Below are positions 33,117 to 42,631 of a stretch of 51,914 nt of DNA, in pieces. Under the pieces are notes generated by a model, which saw only the letters and a program-made list of their open reading frames with translations, was not told where the DNA came from and did no database searches. A program made the position numbers and the translations under genes. The first letter of the stretch is position 1; each line of letters begins with the position of its first letter. The DNA comes from Paracoccus rhizosphaerae. GTDB taxonomy: Bacteria; Pseudomonadota; Alphaproteobacteria; Rhodobacterales; Rhodobacteraceae. Where the stretch lies: positions 1 to 51,914 of the forward strand of contig NZ_JAOTBE010000023.1 in NCBI RefSeq assembly GCF_026162645.1. Direction: 5' to 3'.

Positions 33117-34928
33117 TCAGCCGGCCTTCTCCTCAAGCGTCAGCCACTCCTCCTCGGCATCCGCCAAAGCGGCCTGACGGTCGGAGAGGGCGAGGCTGGC
33201 CTTCTCGAACTTGGCCGGAGCCTTCGTGAAGAGGTCCGGGTCCGACAGGAACTCTGACAGCTTGGCGATCTCGGCCTCCAGCCGTTCGATGACGCCGGGC
33301 AGCGCCTCCAGCCGGTGCTTTTCGGTAAAGCTCAATCCCGCCTGCGCGGGCTTGGACTTTTCGGCAGGGGCCGCCGAGGGACGCAGAGCGGGACCGGGCG
33401 CCGCCGTCTCGGGCCTGTCCTCGCCGCGCTGCGCCTGATAGTCCGTCCACCCGCCGGCATAGACCGTTGCGCGACCGTCCCCCTCCATCGCGACCGTCGT
33501 GTCGGCCACGCGATCGATGAAATCCCGGTCGTGGCTGACCAGCAGGACCGTGCCGTCATAGTCGCCCAACAGGTCCTGCAGCAGGTCCAGCGTCTCGACG
33601 TCCAGATCGTTGGTGGGTTCGTCCATCACCAGCAGGTTCGACGGCTTGGCCATCAGCCGCGCCAGCAGCAACCGCGCCTTTTCGCCACCAGAAAGGCTGC
33701 GGACGGGTGCACGGGCCTGCGCGTCGTCGAACAGGAAGTCCTTGAGATAGGCCACGACATGCTTGGGCGTGCCGCGCACCATCACCTGATCCGCCCGCCC
33801 GGAAACCCGCATCTCGGGGTCACCGGTCAGCGACTCCCAAAGGCTCTGGTCGGGGTTCAGGGCCGCTCGGGCCTGGTCGAAAACGGCGATCTCTAGATTG
33901 GTGCCCAGAGTCACCCGCCCCTCGTCCGGCGCGATCTCTCCGGTCAGCATCTTGATCAGCGTGGTCTTGCCGGCGCCGTTCGGACCAACGAAGGCGATGC
34001 GGTCGCCGCGCTGGATGCGCAGATCGAACGGCCGCAGGATCGTCCGGTCGCCGAAGGTCTTGGCGATGCCCTGCGCCTCGATCACCTTCTTGCCGGACTG
34101 CGGGCCCGAGTCCAATGCCATCGCTGCGGTGCCCTGACGGCGGATCTGCGAACTGCGTTCGGCGCGCAGCGCTGCCAGCGCGCGCACGCGGCCCTGGTTT
34201 CGCTTCCTGCGAGCGCTGATGCCTTCGACGGCCCAACGGGCCTCGGCCTTGATCTTGCGGTCAAGCTTGTGGCGGGCGTCGTCCTCGGCGGCCCAGGTCG
34301 CCTCGCGCCAGTCCTCGAAACCCTCGAAGCCCCTCTCCTGCCGCCGCACCTCGCCACGGTCGATCCACAACGTGGCGCGCGTCAGGCGGCGCAGGAACGC
34401 GCGGTCGTGGCTGATCAGCACGAAGGCCGCTCGAGTCTGCGACAGGTGCTCCTCCAGCCAGCCGATGGCCTGGATGTCCAGGTGGTTCGTCGGCTCGTCC
34501 AGCAGCATCAGTTCCGGCGCCTGCGCCAGCAGCCGCGCCAGCGCCGCGCGCCGCCGCTCACCACCTGAGGCCGTCGCAACCGGCCGGACGGGATCGAATT
34601 TCAGCCCTTCGGCGGCCATGTCGACACGGTAACCCTCGCCCTCGGGCAGGCCGTCGCGAGCGAATTCGCCAAGCGTCTCATAGCCCGAAAGGTCCGGGTC
34701 CTGCTCCATGTAACCGGTCGAGATACCAGCCGACAGCACGACCTCGCCCCGGTCAGGCTCGACCAGGCCGGCCATGACCTTCATCAGCGTCGATTTGCCG
34801 GACCCGTTGCGGCCGACCAGCGCGACGCGGTCGCCGGGCTGGACGGTCAGCGACAGGCCGTCGAAAACAGGATCGCCGCCATAGGTCAGCGAGATGTCGG
34901 AAAGTTGCAGAACGGGTGCGCGTGCCAT
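33117..34928 (-). CDS. uup: ABC-F family ATPase (Uup-like)
   Basis: A soluble tandem ATPase of 603 residues with no membrane segments. The first cassette has GRNGSGKST, ASGGERRRAALARLLA and LMLLDEPTNHLD. The second has GPNGAGKTT, LSGGEKARLLLARLM and LLVMDEPTNDLD. A charged linker joins them, and a C-terminal coiled coil (from about residue 535) is typical of Uup. ABC-F proteins act on ribosomes, and Uup is also linked to precise excision and DNA structures. The C-terminal domain argues for Uup over EttA. It is a single gene with no operon partner. Confidence 0.88.
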   Translation of the reverse strand: MARAPVLQLSDISLTYGGDPVFDGLSLTVQPGDRVALVGRNGSGKSTLMKVMAGLVEPDRGEVVLSAGISTGYMEQDPDLSGYETLGEFARDGLPEGEGYRVDMAAEGLKFDPVRPVATASGGERRRAALARLLAQAPELMLLDEPTNHLDIQAIGWLEEHLSQTRAAFVLISHDRAFLRRLTRATLWIDRGEVRRQERGFEGFEDWREATWAAEDDARHKLDRKIKAEARWAVEGISARRKRNQGRVRALAALRAERSSQIRRQGTAAMALDSGPQSGKKVIEAQGIAKTFGDRTILRPFDLRIQRGDRIAFVGPNGAGKTTLIKMLTGEIAPDEGRVTLGTNLEIAVFDQARAALNPDQSLWESLTGDPEMRVSGRADQVMVRGTPKHVVAYLKDFLFDDAQARAPVRSLSGGEKARLLLARLMAKPSNLLVMDEPTNDLDVETLDLLQDLLGDYDGTVLLVSHDRDFIDRVADTTVAMEGDGRATVYAGGWTDYQAQRGEDRPETAAPGPALRPSAAPAEKSKPAQAGLSFTEKHRLEALPGVIERLEAEIAKLSEFLSDPDLFTKAPAKFEKASLALSDRQAALADAEEEWLTLEEKAG

Positions 34929-34986
34929 GCCTGCGCCCTAGCCTGCGGCCCGGCGATGGTCAATGCGTCGCAGGGCGTGGTAGAGG

Positions 34987-35019
34987 TTGACAATTACAGT
35001 CGGACAATTCATCAATCGC
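34987..35019 (+). promoter_or_regulatory. Promoter and imperfect inverted repeat, iron-binding protein gene
   Basis: Consensus TTGACA (34987-34992), 17 bases, CATCAA (35010-35015). TTGACAATT and AATTCATCAA at the two ends form an imperfect inverted repeat across the promoter. An iron-dependent regulator (Irr, RirA or Fur family) would be expected for this gene class, but I cannot match the repeat to a known box. Confidence 0.4.
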
Positions 35020-35040
35020 GGCGATACAGGAGGACTTTCC

Positions 35041-36039
35041 ATGCGATATCTGATCCTTGCCTCGATTCTGGGCAGCACTGCCGTTCCCGCCCTTGCCCAA
35101 GAGGTGAACGTCTATTCCCACCGCCAGCCCGAACTGATCCAGCCCCTGATCGACGCCTTCACGGCCGAGACCGGGATTCCCGTCAACATCGCCTTCGTTG
35201 ACAAGGGCATGGTCGAACGCCTTCAGGCCGAAGGCGACCGTTCGCCCGCGGATCTGGTGCTGACCGTGGACGTTGCGCGGCTTGGCGAACTGAAGGATGC
35301 CGGCGTCCTGCAGGCCGTCAAGGACGAGGCTCTGGACGTGATCCCCGAGCGGCTGCGCGACGACCAGAACCAGTGGTTTGGCCTGACCACCCGCGCCCGC
35401 ATCGTCTATGCCAGCAAAGAACGCGTAGCCGACGGCGAGGTGACCACCTATGAGGATCTGGCCGATCCGAAATGGAAAGGTCGCATCTGCACGCGCAGCT
35501 TCACCAACGACTACAACGTCGCGCTGACCGCCGCCTATCTGGCCCATCACGGCGAGGAAGAGACCCTGTCCTGGCTGGAAGGTCTGAAGTCGAACCTGGC
35601 CAAGCGCCCCGAGGGTGGCGACCGCGATCAGGTCAAGTCGATCTGGGCTGGCGAATGCGACATCAGCCTGGGCAACACCTACTACATGGGCGCCATGCTG
35701 AAGGACGACGAACAGAAGCAGTGGGCCGACGCGGTTCGCATCGTCTTCCCGACCTTTGAGGACGGGGGCACGCATGTGAACGTTTCTGGCATGGGGATGA
35801 CCGCTTCGGCCCCGAACCGCGACGCCGCCCTGCAGCTGATGGAGTTCCTGGTCAGCGACGAGGCGCAGCGCATCTATGCCGAGACGAACAACGAATTCCC
35901 GGTCAAGGACGGCGTCGAAGCCTCTGAACTGGTGGCCAGCTGGGGCGAGTTCACCCCGGACGACCTGCCGCTGACCGAGATCTCGGACCTGCGCCCGCAG
36001 GCGCTTGACCTGATCGAGCGGGTCAATTTCGACGGCTGA
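35041..36039 (+). CDS. Fe(3+) ABC transporter substrate-binding protein (FutA/FbpA-like)
   Basis: A periplasmic protein of 332 residues. The signal peptide is MRYLILASILGSTAVPALA. The mature start EVNVYSHRQPELIQPLIDAF is typical of ferric-ion binding proteins. The adjacent tyrosines in GNTYYMGAML (about residue 220) match the iron-coordinating pair. AGGAGG is eight bases before the ATG. Permease and ATPase genes are absent on both sides. The next gene, a nucleoside hydrolase, is separated by a terminator, so this is an orphan binding protein here. The transporter may be encoded elsewhere. Confidence 0.87.
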   Translation: MRYLILASILGSTAVPALAQEVNVYSHRQPELIQPLIDAFTAETGIPVNIAFVDKGMVERLQAEGDRSPADLVLTVDVARLGELKDAGVLQAVKDEALDVIPERLRDDQNQWFGLTTRARIVYASKERVADGEVTTYEDLADPKWKGRICTRSFTNDYNVALTAAYLAHHGEEETLSWLEGLKSNLAKRPEGGDRDQVKSIWAGECDISLGNTYYMGAMLKDDEQKQWADAVRIVFPTFEDGGTHVNVSGMGMTASAPNRDAALQLMEFLVSDEAQRIYAETNNEFPVKDGVEASELVASWGEFTPDDLPLTEISDLRPQALDLIERVNFDG

Positions 36040-36063
36040 CCCGGCATCAGGTGACGCAGGGGA

Positions 36064-36090
36064 AGGCGCAGGCAAGGCTTGCGCCTTTTT
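36064..36090 (+). terminator. Intrinsic terminator after the iron-binding protein gene
   Basis: AGGCGCA (36064-36070) pairs with TGCGCCT (36080-36086), ending in a run of five T at 36086-36090. It separates the binding protein gene from the nucleoside hydrolase gene. Confidence 0.8.
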
Positions 36091-36135
36091 CTGTCGTGGA
36101 GCATTGATTTGCGCGCCAACTAAGGAGTTTCCCGC

Positions 36136-37074
36136 ATGCCGCACAAGATCATCATCGACACCGATCCGGGTCAGGACGACGCGGTGGCGATCCTGCTGGC
36201 GCTGGCCTCGCCCGAGATCGAGGTCCTAGGGATCGTCGCGGTTGCCGGAAACGTGCCGCTGTCGCTGACCAGCTTGAACACCCGCAAGATCGTCGAATTG
36301 GCCGGGCGGACCGACATTCCGGTTTTCGCCGGCTGCGACCGGCCCCTTGTGCGTGACCTGGTCACGGCCGAGCATGTCCACGGCAAGACCGGCCTCGACG
36401 GCACGGACCTTCCCGATCCCACAATGCCCTTGCAGCCGCAGGACGGCGTCGACTTCATCATCGAGACCCTACGCCGAGAGCCCGCCGGTACAGTCACGCT
36501 GGTGCCCATCGGCCCGCTGACGAACATCGCGATGGCGTTCCGCCGGGCGCCGGACATCGCCGCGCGCGTGCAGCAAATTGTCCTGATGGGTGGAGCATAC
36601 TTCGAGGTCGGCAACATCACCCCGGCGGCCGAGTTCAACATCCATGTCGATCCCGAAGCCGCGGCCGAGGTGTTCGCCGCAGGCGTGCCGCTGGTCGTCA
36701 TGCCGCTGGACGTCACGCACAAGGCGCTGACCAGCCGCGACTGGGTTGACCGGATGCGCGACCTCCCGAACCGTTGCGGTCCGGCCGTGGCAGGCTGGAC
36801 GGACTTCTTCGAACGCTTCGACACCGCCAAATACGGCAGCCTCGGCGCCCCGCTGCACGACCCCTGCACCATCGCGTGGCTGCTAGAGCCTGACTTGTTC
36901 CAGGGTCGCGAGATCAACGTCGAGATCGAGACGGAAGGCCGCTGGACCACCGGCATGACCGTCGCCGACTGGTGGCGCGTCAGCGGACGGCCTGCCAACG
37001 CCCTGTTCCTCAGGGACGTTGACCGCGACGCCCTATTCGACCTGATCAGCGATCGGATCGCCCGTCTGCCCTGA
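36136..37074 (+). CDS. Nucleoside hydrolase (IunH-like)
   Basis: A protein of 312 residues that would split ribonucleosides into base and ribose. The calcium and ribose site is DTDPGQDD at residues 8-15. VLMGGAYFEVGNITPAAEFN is the family's second landmark, and the late aspartate is in GAPLHDPCTIAW. AAGGAG lies before ATG 36136. The base preference cannot be told, but a link to base salvage, or to the pyrimidine degradation locus at 12-20 kb, is possible. Its last 42 bases overlap the 3' end of the convergent skp gene. Confidence 0.9.
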   Translation: MPHKIIIDTDPGQDDAVAILLALASPEIEVLGIVAVAGNVPLSLTSLNTRKIVELAGRTDIPVFAGCDRPLVRDLVTAEHVHGKTGLDGTDLPDPTMPLQPQDGVDFIIETLRREPAGTVTLVPIGPLTNIAMAFRRAPDIAARVQQIVLMGGAYFEVGNITPAAEFNIHVDPEAAAEVFAAGVPLVVMPLDVTHKALTSRDWVDRMRDLPNRCGPAVAGWTDFFERFDTAKYGSLGAPLHDPCTIAWLLEPDLFQGREINVEIETEGRWTTGMTVADWWRVSGRPANALFLRDVDRDALFDLISDRIARLP

Positions 37075-37740
37075 CTCGGCGGGTTCGGCCTGCGGTATCG
37101 GCACGGCACCCTCGCCGTCGCCGATCCCCGCGTCGAGCGCGGTGATCAGATCGTTCGTGATGTCGATCGCGTCCAGTGACACGAAGACCGTCCGGCGATC
37201 CAGCACCGCGACCGCGCCGCGGTCCTGCATCACCTCGCCCATCACCGGCAGGGCGGCACGGAAGAACGCCTCTCGGTCGGCATCGGCCCAGGCATTCAGC
37301 GCCTGCACCGCTTGCGCCCGCTCTCGGCGTATCTGCGTTGCGCGGCGGTCGAAATCCTCGGCCAGGCGGCGGAACTCGGCTGGCGGCAGCGTGGCGCGCT
37401 GCGCGGTCAGGGCGGCTTCCTCGGTCGAAAGCAGTTCTGTCAGGCGCTCATTCTCGGCCGCGATGACCTGCCCCTCGGCCTCAAGACGGAACTGGGCGCG
37501 CAGGCCCCAGGAGGATGACAGGTAAAGCGCGTCCTGGTCCAGCGTCAGCACTGGTGCGGCGGGTTGCGGCCCCACCTCGTCGGGGGCGGCAATGGTGCTG
37601 TTCGGCAGATCGACCTCGGGCCGGGCGGACTCGACCTGCGGGACCTGGGGCTGCAGGGGCGCAGGCTCCTGCGCGCCGGCCGGCAGGGCCAGGCCCCCGG
37701 CCAGCGCCAGGGCGGATAGAAGACGCCCTGCCGACCTCAT
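37033..37740 (-). CDS. skp: OmpH/Skp-family periplasmic chaperone
   Basis: A protein of 235 residues. The signal peptide ends at PAGAQ and is followed by a Pro-rich stretch. The OmpH core is VLTLDQDALYLSSSWGLRAQ, then a long helical coiled coil (ERLTELLSTEEAALTAQR to RERAQAVQALN), then VLDRRTVFVSLDAIDIT. Skp holds unfolded outer membrane proteins on their way to BAM. Its ATG overlaps the bamA stop by one base (TGATG). It is longer than E. coli Skp (161) because of the Pro-rich N-terminus and an acidic tail. The tail coding region overlaps the nucleoside hydrolase gene. Confidence 0.87.
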   Translation of the reverse strand: MRSAGRLLSALALAGGLALPAGAQEPAPLQPQVPQVESARPEVDLPNSTIAAPDEVGPQPAAPVLTLDQDALYLSSSWGLRAQFRLEAEGQVIAAENERLTELLSTEEAALTAQRATLPPAEFRRLAEDFDRRATQIRRERAQAVQALNAWADADREAFFRAALPVMGEVMQDRGAVAVLDRRTVFVSLDAIDITNDLITALDAGIGDGEGAVPIPQAEPAESGQTGDPIADQVE

Positions 37741-40052
37741 CAGAACGTCGTCTGGATGGTCAGGTCGAAGTTCTGCTCCTCGTCATAATCCTCCTTGCGG
37801 ATGGTCTGCGAGAAGTTGAAACGCAGCGGCCCGATGGGCGTCGTCCAGAAGATCGATGCCCCGACCGCGGCGCGAACATACATGTCGTCATCGATCGTGA
37901 CGGGCACGCCGCCCGGCGTGACATAGCTGGTGTCGTCCAGACCCCAAAGAGAACCCACGTCTGCGAACAGCCCGCCCTGGATGCCGTATTCCTCGGGCAG
38001 GCCGATCGGAAATTGTGCCTCGGCCCGCGCCGCCCAGTAATAGTTGCCGCCGATGGCGTCCTGGTTCTCGGCCACCAGGTCGCGGGGTCCATAGCCGTTC
38101 GGCTCGAACCCGCGGATGCGGTTGCCGGTGCGGAAGCGGTCCAGAATCCAGGTCGAATAGTCACCATAGGTATAGATCGCCCCGGCCTCGACTTCTCCGC
38201 GCAGGGTCACGTTCTGGCGCCAGGCGGTGCTTTCCACGCCAGCCAGTGCCGTCGTCGTCACCGTCTTCGTATCACCGCCAGCGCCCGCGAAGTCTTGCGC
38301 GAAGCGGAAGCGATAGGCGGTCAGCGGGTCCAGCCCCGTGCGGCGCGAGTCCCAGTTGTAGGTATAGCCGATGGCCGAGGTGAGACGTGTCCCCGCCTCT
38401 TCCTGAAGCAGCAGCGAGCTGTCGGTGGTGACGTTATCCAGCTTTTCTTCCGAGATGCGATAGCGCAGTTCGACCCGCCCGTTTTCCGACACCGGAAACT
38501 CGATCGACGGCTGGATGCGGATGATCCGCGTGTCGTAGTCCGAGTTCAGGTCGTCGGTTTCGTTGTAGCTGGCGGCAAAGCCGAAGCGCAGGTCGCGGCC
38601 GAGGAAGAACGGCTCGACGAAGTTGATGCCGGCGGCGCGATCGCCATCTGCCGTCGAGATCTGCAGTCCAAGGGTCTGGCCGCGGCCCAGGAAATTCCGC
38701 TCGGTCAGCGAGGCGTTCAGGCCAACTCCCGAGTTGACGCCATAGGACGCGCCGAAGGACAGCGAGCCTGTCGGCTGCTCCTCGACCGCCACGCCGACGA
38801 TGACCTGGTCCGGCGAGCTGCCCTGGCGTGTCTCAACCTGAGCGTCTGCGAAATACCCCAGTGCGCGAATACGCTCGGCCGAGTTGCGGATCTCGCGCGG
38901 GTTGAACGGGTCGCCTTCGACGGTGTTGAACTGCCGGCGGACCACCTGGTCCAGCGTCGTCGTGTTGCCCTCGATGTCGATACGCTCGACGAAGATCCGC
39001 TCACCTCGGGTCAGGGCGAAGGTCAGGTCCAGCGTCTGGCTCGACGGGTTGCGGGAGATGCGGGGTTCGATGCTGACGAAGTCGAGCCCCTGCTGGATCG
39101 CCACCGTCTCCATCCGGCGGATGGTGGTGTCAATGTCCGAGGGATTGTAGACCGCGCCCCGGCGGACACGATTCTGCTCCGCGAACAGCGACGCATCCAC
39201 GCCCGGGATCTCGGAGACCGTATCAACGCGGCCGAAGCGATAGCGCGGGCCTTCTTGGATGTTGAACGTGATGAAGAACGCGTCGCGTTCGCGCGCGATC
39301 TCGGGCGCGACGGCCTGCACGCGGAAATCGGCATAGCCGCGCGAGCGATAGAAATCGGTCAGCAGCTGTTCGTCCAGCGGGATGCGTTCGGGCGCGAAGG
39401 TGTCGCGGCGGATGAAGGTCCGCAGGATGCCCGCCTGCTTGGTCTGCAGCACGTCGCGCAGCCGGCGGTCCGAAAAGGCCCGGTTGCCGGTAAAGCTGAT
39501 GCGCTCGATCTCGGTCACCGCGCCTTCGCGGATCTCGAAGACCAGGTCGACGCGGTTGCCGCTGCGGCGAATGATCCGGGGATCGACGCGGGCCGACAGC
39601 CGCCCCTCGGCCGCGTAGACTTGGGCGATGGTCTGCGCGTCTTGGATCGCTTGGCTGGGCTGATAGACGCGGCGGGCGCGGCTTTGGACGATCTCGGCCA
39701 GGCGGGCGTCGTCGACGCGGCGATTGCCCTCGAAGCTGATCTGGTTGACGATCGGATATTCGCTGACGCGCACCACCAGCTGCCCGCCCTCGGGGATCAG
39801 TTCGACTGTTTCGAACAATCCGGTGTTCTGCAGGCGTTGCAGTGCGTCGTTCACCTCTCCGGGGCTGACGTCCTGGCCGCGCGGCAGGTTCAGGGCCGAC
39901 AGGATCGTTCCGTCCTCGACCTGCGCGTTGCCTTCAATGCGGATATCGTTGAAGACCAAGGCTAAGACCGGCCCCGGCGCCAAGCCCGCGGGCACAGTGA
40001 TTGCCAAGGCCGTCATCAGCGCCACCGCGCGCTTGCCGAGTTTCCGTGTCAT
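37740..40052 (-). CDS. bamA: BamA, outer membrane protein assembly factor
   Basis: The essential Omp85 insertase, 770 residues. A signal peptide is followed by five POTRA domains (for example IRIEGNAQVEDGTILSALNL first, VERIDIEGNTTTLDQVVRRQF last) to about residue 425, then the 16-strand barrel. The loop 6 motif is present as RIRGFEPNGYGPRD. The last residue is Phe, as expected for a BAM substrate. It is 93 bases downstream of rseP and overlaps skp by one base. Confidence 0.95.
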   Translation of the reverse strand: MTRKLGKRAVALMTALAITVPAGLAPGPVLALVFNDIRIEGNAQVEDGTILSALNLPRGQDVSPGEVNDALQRLQNTGLFETVELIPEGGQLVVRVSEYPIVNQISFEGNRRVDDARLAEIVQSRARRVYQPSQAIQDAQTIAQVYAAEGRLSARVDPRIIRRSGNRVDLVFEIREGAVTEIERISFTGNRAFSDRRLRDVLQTKQAGILRTFIRRDTFAPERIPLDEQLLTDFYRSRGYADFRVQAVAPEIARERDAFFITFNIQEGPRYRFGRVDTVSEIPGVDASLFAEQNRVRRGAVYNPSDIDTTIRRMETVAIQQGLDFVSIEPRISRNPSSQTLDLTFALTRGERIFVERIDIEGNTTTLDQVVRRQFNTVEGDPFNPREIRNSAERIRALGYFADAQVETRQGSSPDQVIVGVAVEEQPTGSLSFGASYGVNSGVGLNASLTERNFLGRGQTLGLQISTADGDRAAGINFVEPFFLGRDLRFGFAASYNETDDLNSDYDTRIIRIQPSIEFPVSENGRVELRYRISEEKLDNVTTDSSLLLQEEAGTRLTSAIGYTYNWDSRRTGLDPLTAYRFRFAQDFAGAGGDTKTVTTTALAGVESTAWRQNVTLRGEVEAGAIYTYGDYSTWILDRFRTGNRIRGFEPNGYGPRDLVAENQDAIGGNYYWAARAEAQFPIGLPEEYGIQGGLFADVGSLWGLDDTSYVTPGGVPVTIDDDMYVRAAVGASIFWTTPIGPLRFNFSQTIRKEDYDEEQNFDLTIQTTF

Positions 40053-40145
40053 CGCAGCCCCTCATGCCTGCCGCCCGTGCCGGGCGTCTTGTTTTGCCTT
40101 TTCCTCTAGCCCCAACTGGCCCGGCCTGTCAAAACCGCATCGTCG

Positions 40146-41474
40146 TCAGGGGCAGAAAAGATCGTTGCTCAGGCCGAAGAGCATCAGTGACAGCACCGCA
40201 GCCATTCCCGCCGCGGTCAGCACGCCCAGCACCTTTTCCGAGGGCGGGCGGCCGCTGATCGCCTCGTAGGCGTAGAAGACAAGATGCCCGCCATCCAGAA
40301 CAGGGATCGGCAGCAGGTTCAGGAACCCGATGGCTGCCGACAGGACCGCGATCCACCACAGGAAGTTCGCGCCGCCCGCGCTGGCCGCCTGTCCGGTGCT
40401 TTCAGCGATACTGATCGCGCCGCCCAAGTTGCAGGTTCCGATCTGCCCGGAGATCATCGCCCAGAGCCCGGTCAGCGACGACACGATGATCCCCCAGGTC
40501 TGCGCGGCGCCCAGTGACAGCGCCTCGACCGGGCCCACGCTGCGGGTCTGCGGCGTGAAAAAGCCCTCGCCCCCGGTGACACCGATCAGCCAGCGCTGCT
40601 CGAACCCGCCCTCGACGGGAAGATCCGACAGCTTGGGCCGCAGCGTGACATCGACTTCGCCCGCGCCTTCGCGCCACAGGCGCAGCTGCAGCGGATCGCC
40701 ACCCGCCTCCTCGACGGCATCGCGCATCTGGGTGAAGCGCGTCACCGGCCGGCCGTCAATGGCCAGCACCACATCGCCCGCGCGGATGCCAGCATCGGCT
40801 GCAGCACTGCGGGGCGCGACGCCGCTGATGCGCGCAGGCATCGGGTCGGGGCCTGTCACCGTCACGGTCTCACCGTTGCGTTCGACTTGCCAGCGCTGCT
40901 GCGGGGCGACGGCCAGGACGTCGCCCGCAGCGCCCAGATCCGACCATGTCTCGACCGCGACGTCACCGACCCTCAGGATACGGTCGCCGGGCTGCAGCTG
41001 GTTCTGGATCCCCGGCGGGGCGCTGATGACAGTTCCGACGCGAACTTCGGTCGTGGGCAGCCCCTGGAGCAGCGCAAAGCCGCCGAAGACAAAAATCGAC
41101 AGGATGAAGTTAAAGACCGGCCCCGCCAGCAGCGTTGAGGACCGCGCCCAAAGCGGCGCACCCTGCAAAGTCTGCCGTCGCAGCGCCGGATCGACCGCGC
41201 GTCCGGGCCCGGCGCTGGCGACATTGTCGTCGCCCAGAAAGCGCACATAGCCGCCCAAAGGCAGCGCCGCGACCTGCCAGACCGTGCCGCGCCTGTCGCG
41301 TCGAGCCGCAAGCCGCGGCCCGAAACCGATCGAGAAGACCTCTGCCCGGATGCCGGACCACCGGCCGACAATATAATGGCCGTATTCGTGTACGGTCACG
41401 ATCACCGCCAGCGCCACGACGAAGGATGCCAGCGTCCAGAGCGTACCCGCAGTCTGTGCCAGAAAATCGGTCAT
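40146..41474 (-). CDS. rseP: RseP-like site-2 zinc metalloprotease
   Basis: An intramembrane protease of 442 residues. The zinc motif HEYGH is in the first membrane segment (VTVHEYGHYIVGRWSG). The third ligand is in LNLLPIPVLDGGH. Two PDZ domains lie between (around APPGIQNQLQPGDRILRVGD and APRSAAADAGIRAGDVVLAIDG). Family members cut anti-sigma factors and signal peptides. The start at 41474 overlaps the dxr stop by four bases (ATGA). Confidence 0.93.
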   Translation of the reverse strand: MTDFLAQTAGTLWTLASFVVALAVIVTVHEYGHYIVGRWSGIRAEVFSIGFGPRLAARRDRRGTVWQVAALPLGGYVRFLGDDNVASAGPGRAVDPALRRQTLQGAPLWARSSTLLAGPVFNFILSIFVFGGFALLQGLPTTEVRVGTVISAPPGIQNQLQPGDRILRVGDVAVETWSDLGAAGDVLAVAPQQRWQVERNGETVTVTGPDPMPARISGVAPRSAAADAGIRAGDVVLAIDGRPVTRFTQMRDAVEEAGGDPLQLRLWREGAGEVDVTLRPKLSDLPVEGGFEQRWLIGVTGGEGFFTPQTRSVGPVEALSLGAAQTWGIIVSSLTGLWAMISGQIGTCNLGGAISIAESTGQAASAGGANFLWWIAVLSAAIGFLNLLPIPVLDGGHLVFYAYEAISGRPPSEKVLGVLTAAGMAAVLSLMLFGLSNDLFCP

Positions 41475-42628
41475 GCGGCGACCTTTCGTCTGGCAAGCGC
41501 GTCCCAATGAAGGACGGTCGGCAGGTCGTCTGGCGCCTGCGAAAAGCCGGGTTCGGCCGACAGCGTCTCGAGCACCGCCTCGACCCGCGGCGCCATCTGG
41601 GTGAACCGGATGCGGCCCGCGATGAAGTCGTCCAGCGCCTGCTCCTTGGCCGCGTTGAAGACCGCGCCGGCCGCGCCTCCGGCGGCCATGACCTCGCGCG
41701 CGAGGCGCAGCGCGGGCCAGCGAACCTCGTCCGGGGCGCGGAAGGTCAGCGTTCCAAGCGCCGCCAGATCCAGCGGCGCCACCGGCAGGGCCCGGCGTTC
41801 GGGCCAGTGCAAGGCATAACCGATGGCGTGGCGCATATCTGGTGCCCCAAGATGCGCAATGCTGCCGCCGTCGACATGAGTGACCATTGCATGAATGATG
41901 GATTCTGGGTGGACCAGAACCTTGATCCTGTCTTCATCAAGGCCAAAAAACTCTTTGGCTTCGATGACTTCCATGGCCTTGTTGAACATTGATGCGCTGT
42001 CGATGGTGATGCGCTGCCCCATGGCCCAGTTCGGATGGGTCGAGGCCTCGGCCACTGTGGCGGCAGCCAGCCGCTCCAGCGGCCAGTCACGAAACGCGCC
42101 GCCAGAGGCGGTGATGGTCACATCCTTGACAGACTCTAGGTTCTCTGCCCCAAGGGCTTGAAATATAGCAGAATGCTCGCTGTCGACTGGCAGGATGGTT
42201 GCCCCCGAGTTCGCACCAGCACGCCTCAGCAGCGCACCCGCGCAGACCAGTGACTCCTTGTTGGCAAGGGCCAGGGTTCCGCCTTGCGCCAGCGCGGTCA
42301 GACCGGGCGCCAGCCCCGCGGAACCGACGATCGCGGACAGCGTCCAGTCGGCCGGACGCGCAGCCGCTTCGTTAAGAGCGGTCTCTCCGGCCATCGCCTC
42401 GACGCCGCTGCCTTCCAAGGCTTGCCGCAGGTCGTCCAGCAGATCGTCATGTGCGGTAACGGCGACTTCGGCCCTCAGCTCTCGGGCCATCTGCGCCAGG
42501 CGGCCGATGTTGCGGCCACCGGTCAGCGCCACGACGCGATAGGCATCCGCCCCACCGCCGCGACGGATGAGGTCGACGCCGTTCATACCGACCGAACCGG
42601 TCGCCCCGAAGATCGAGATGCGTCTCAT
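41471..42628 (-). CDS. dxr: 1-deoxy-D-xylulose 5-phosphate reductoisomerase
   Basis: A protein of 385 residues, the second enzyme of the MEP isoprenoid pathway, making MEP with NADPH and a divalent metal. The NADPH fold is at the start (ISIFGATGSVGMNGVDLIRR), followed by ALANKESLVCAG and PVDSEHSAIFQAL, the metal-binding Asp/Glu region. TITASGGAFRDW and HPNWAMGQRITIDSASMFNKAMEVIEA complete the active site. It lies three bases from cdsA and supplies precursors for the uppS product. Confidence 0.95.
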   Translation of the reverse strand: MRRISIFGATGSVGMNGVDLIRRGGGADAYRVVALTGGRNIGRLAQMARELRAEVAVTAHDDLLDDLRQALEGSGVEAMAGETALNEAAARPADWTLSAIVGSAGLAPGLTALAQGGTLALANKESLVCAGALLRRAGANSGATILPVDSEHSAIFQALGAENLESVKDVTITASGGAFRDWPLERLAAATVAEASTHPNWAMGQRITIDSASMFNKAMEVIEAKEFFGLDEDRIKVLVHPESIIHAMVTHVDGGSIAHLGAPDMRHAIGYALHWPERRALPVAPLDLAALGTLTFRAPDEVRWPALRLAREVMAAGGAAGAVFNAAKEQALDDFIAGRIRFTQMAPRVEAVLETLSAEPGFSQAPDDLPTVLHWDALARRKVAA

Positions 42629-42631
42629 CCG

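Noticed and set aside
37515..39965. An 816-codon plus-strand frame opposite bamA
   Set aside because: It is the reverse complement of a clear bamA gene. Long shadow frames are common in GC-rich DNA.
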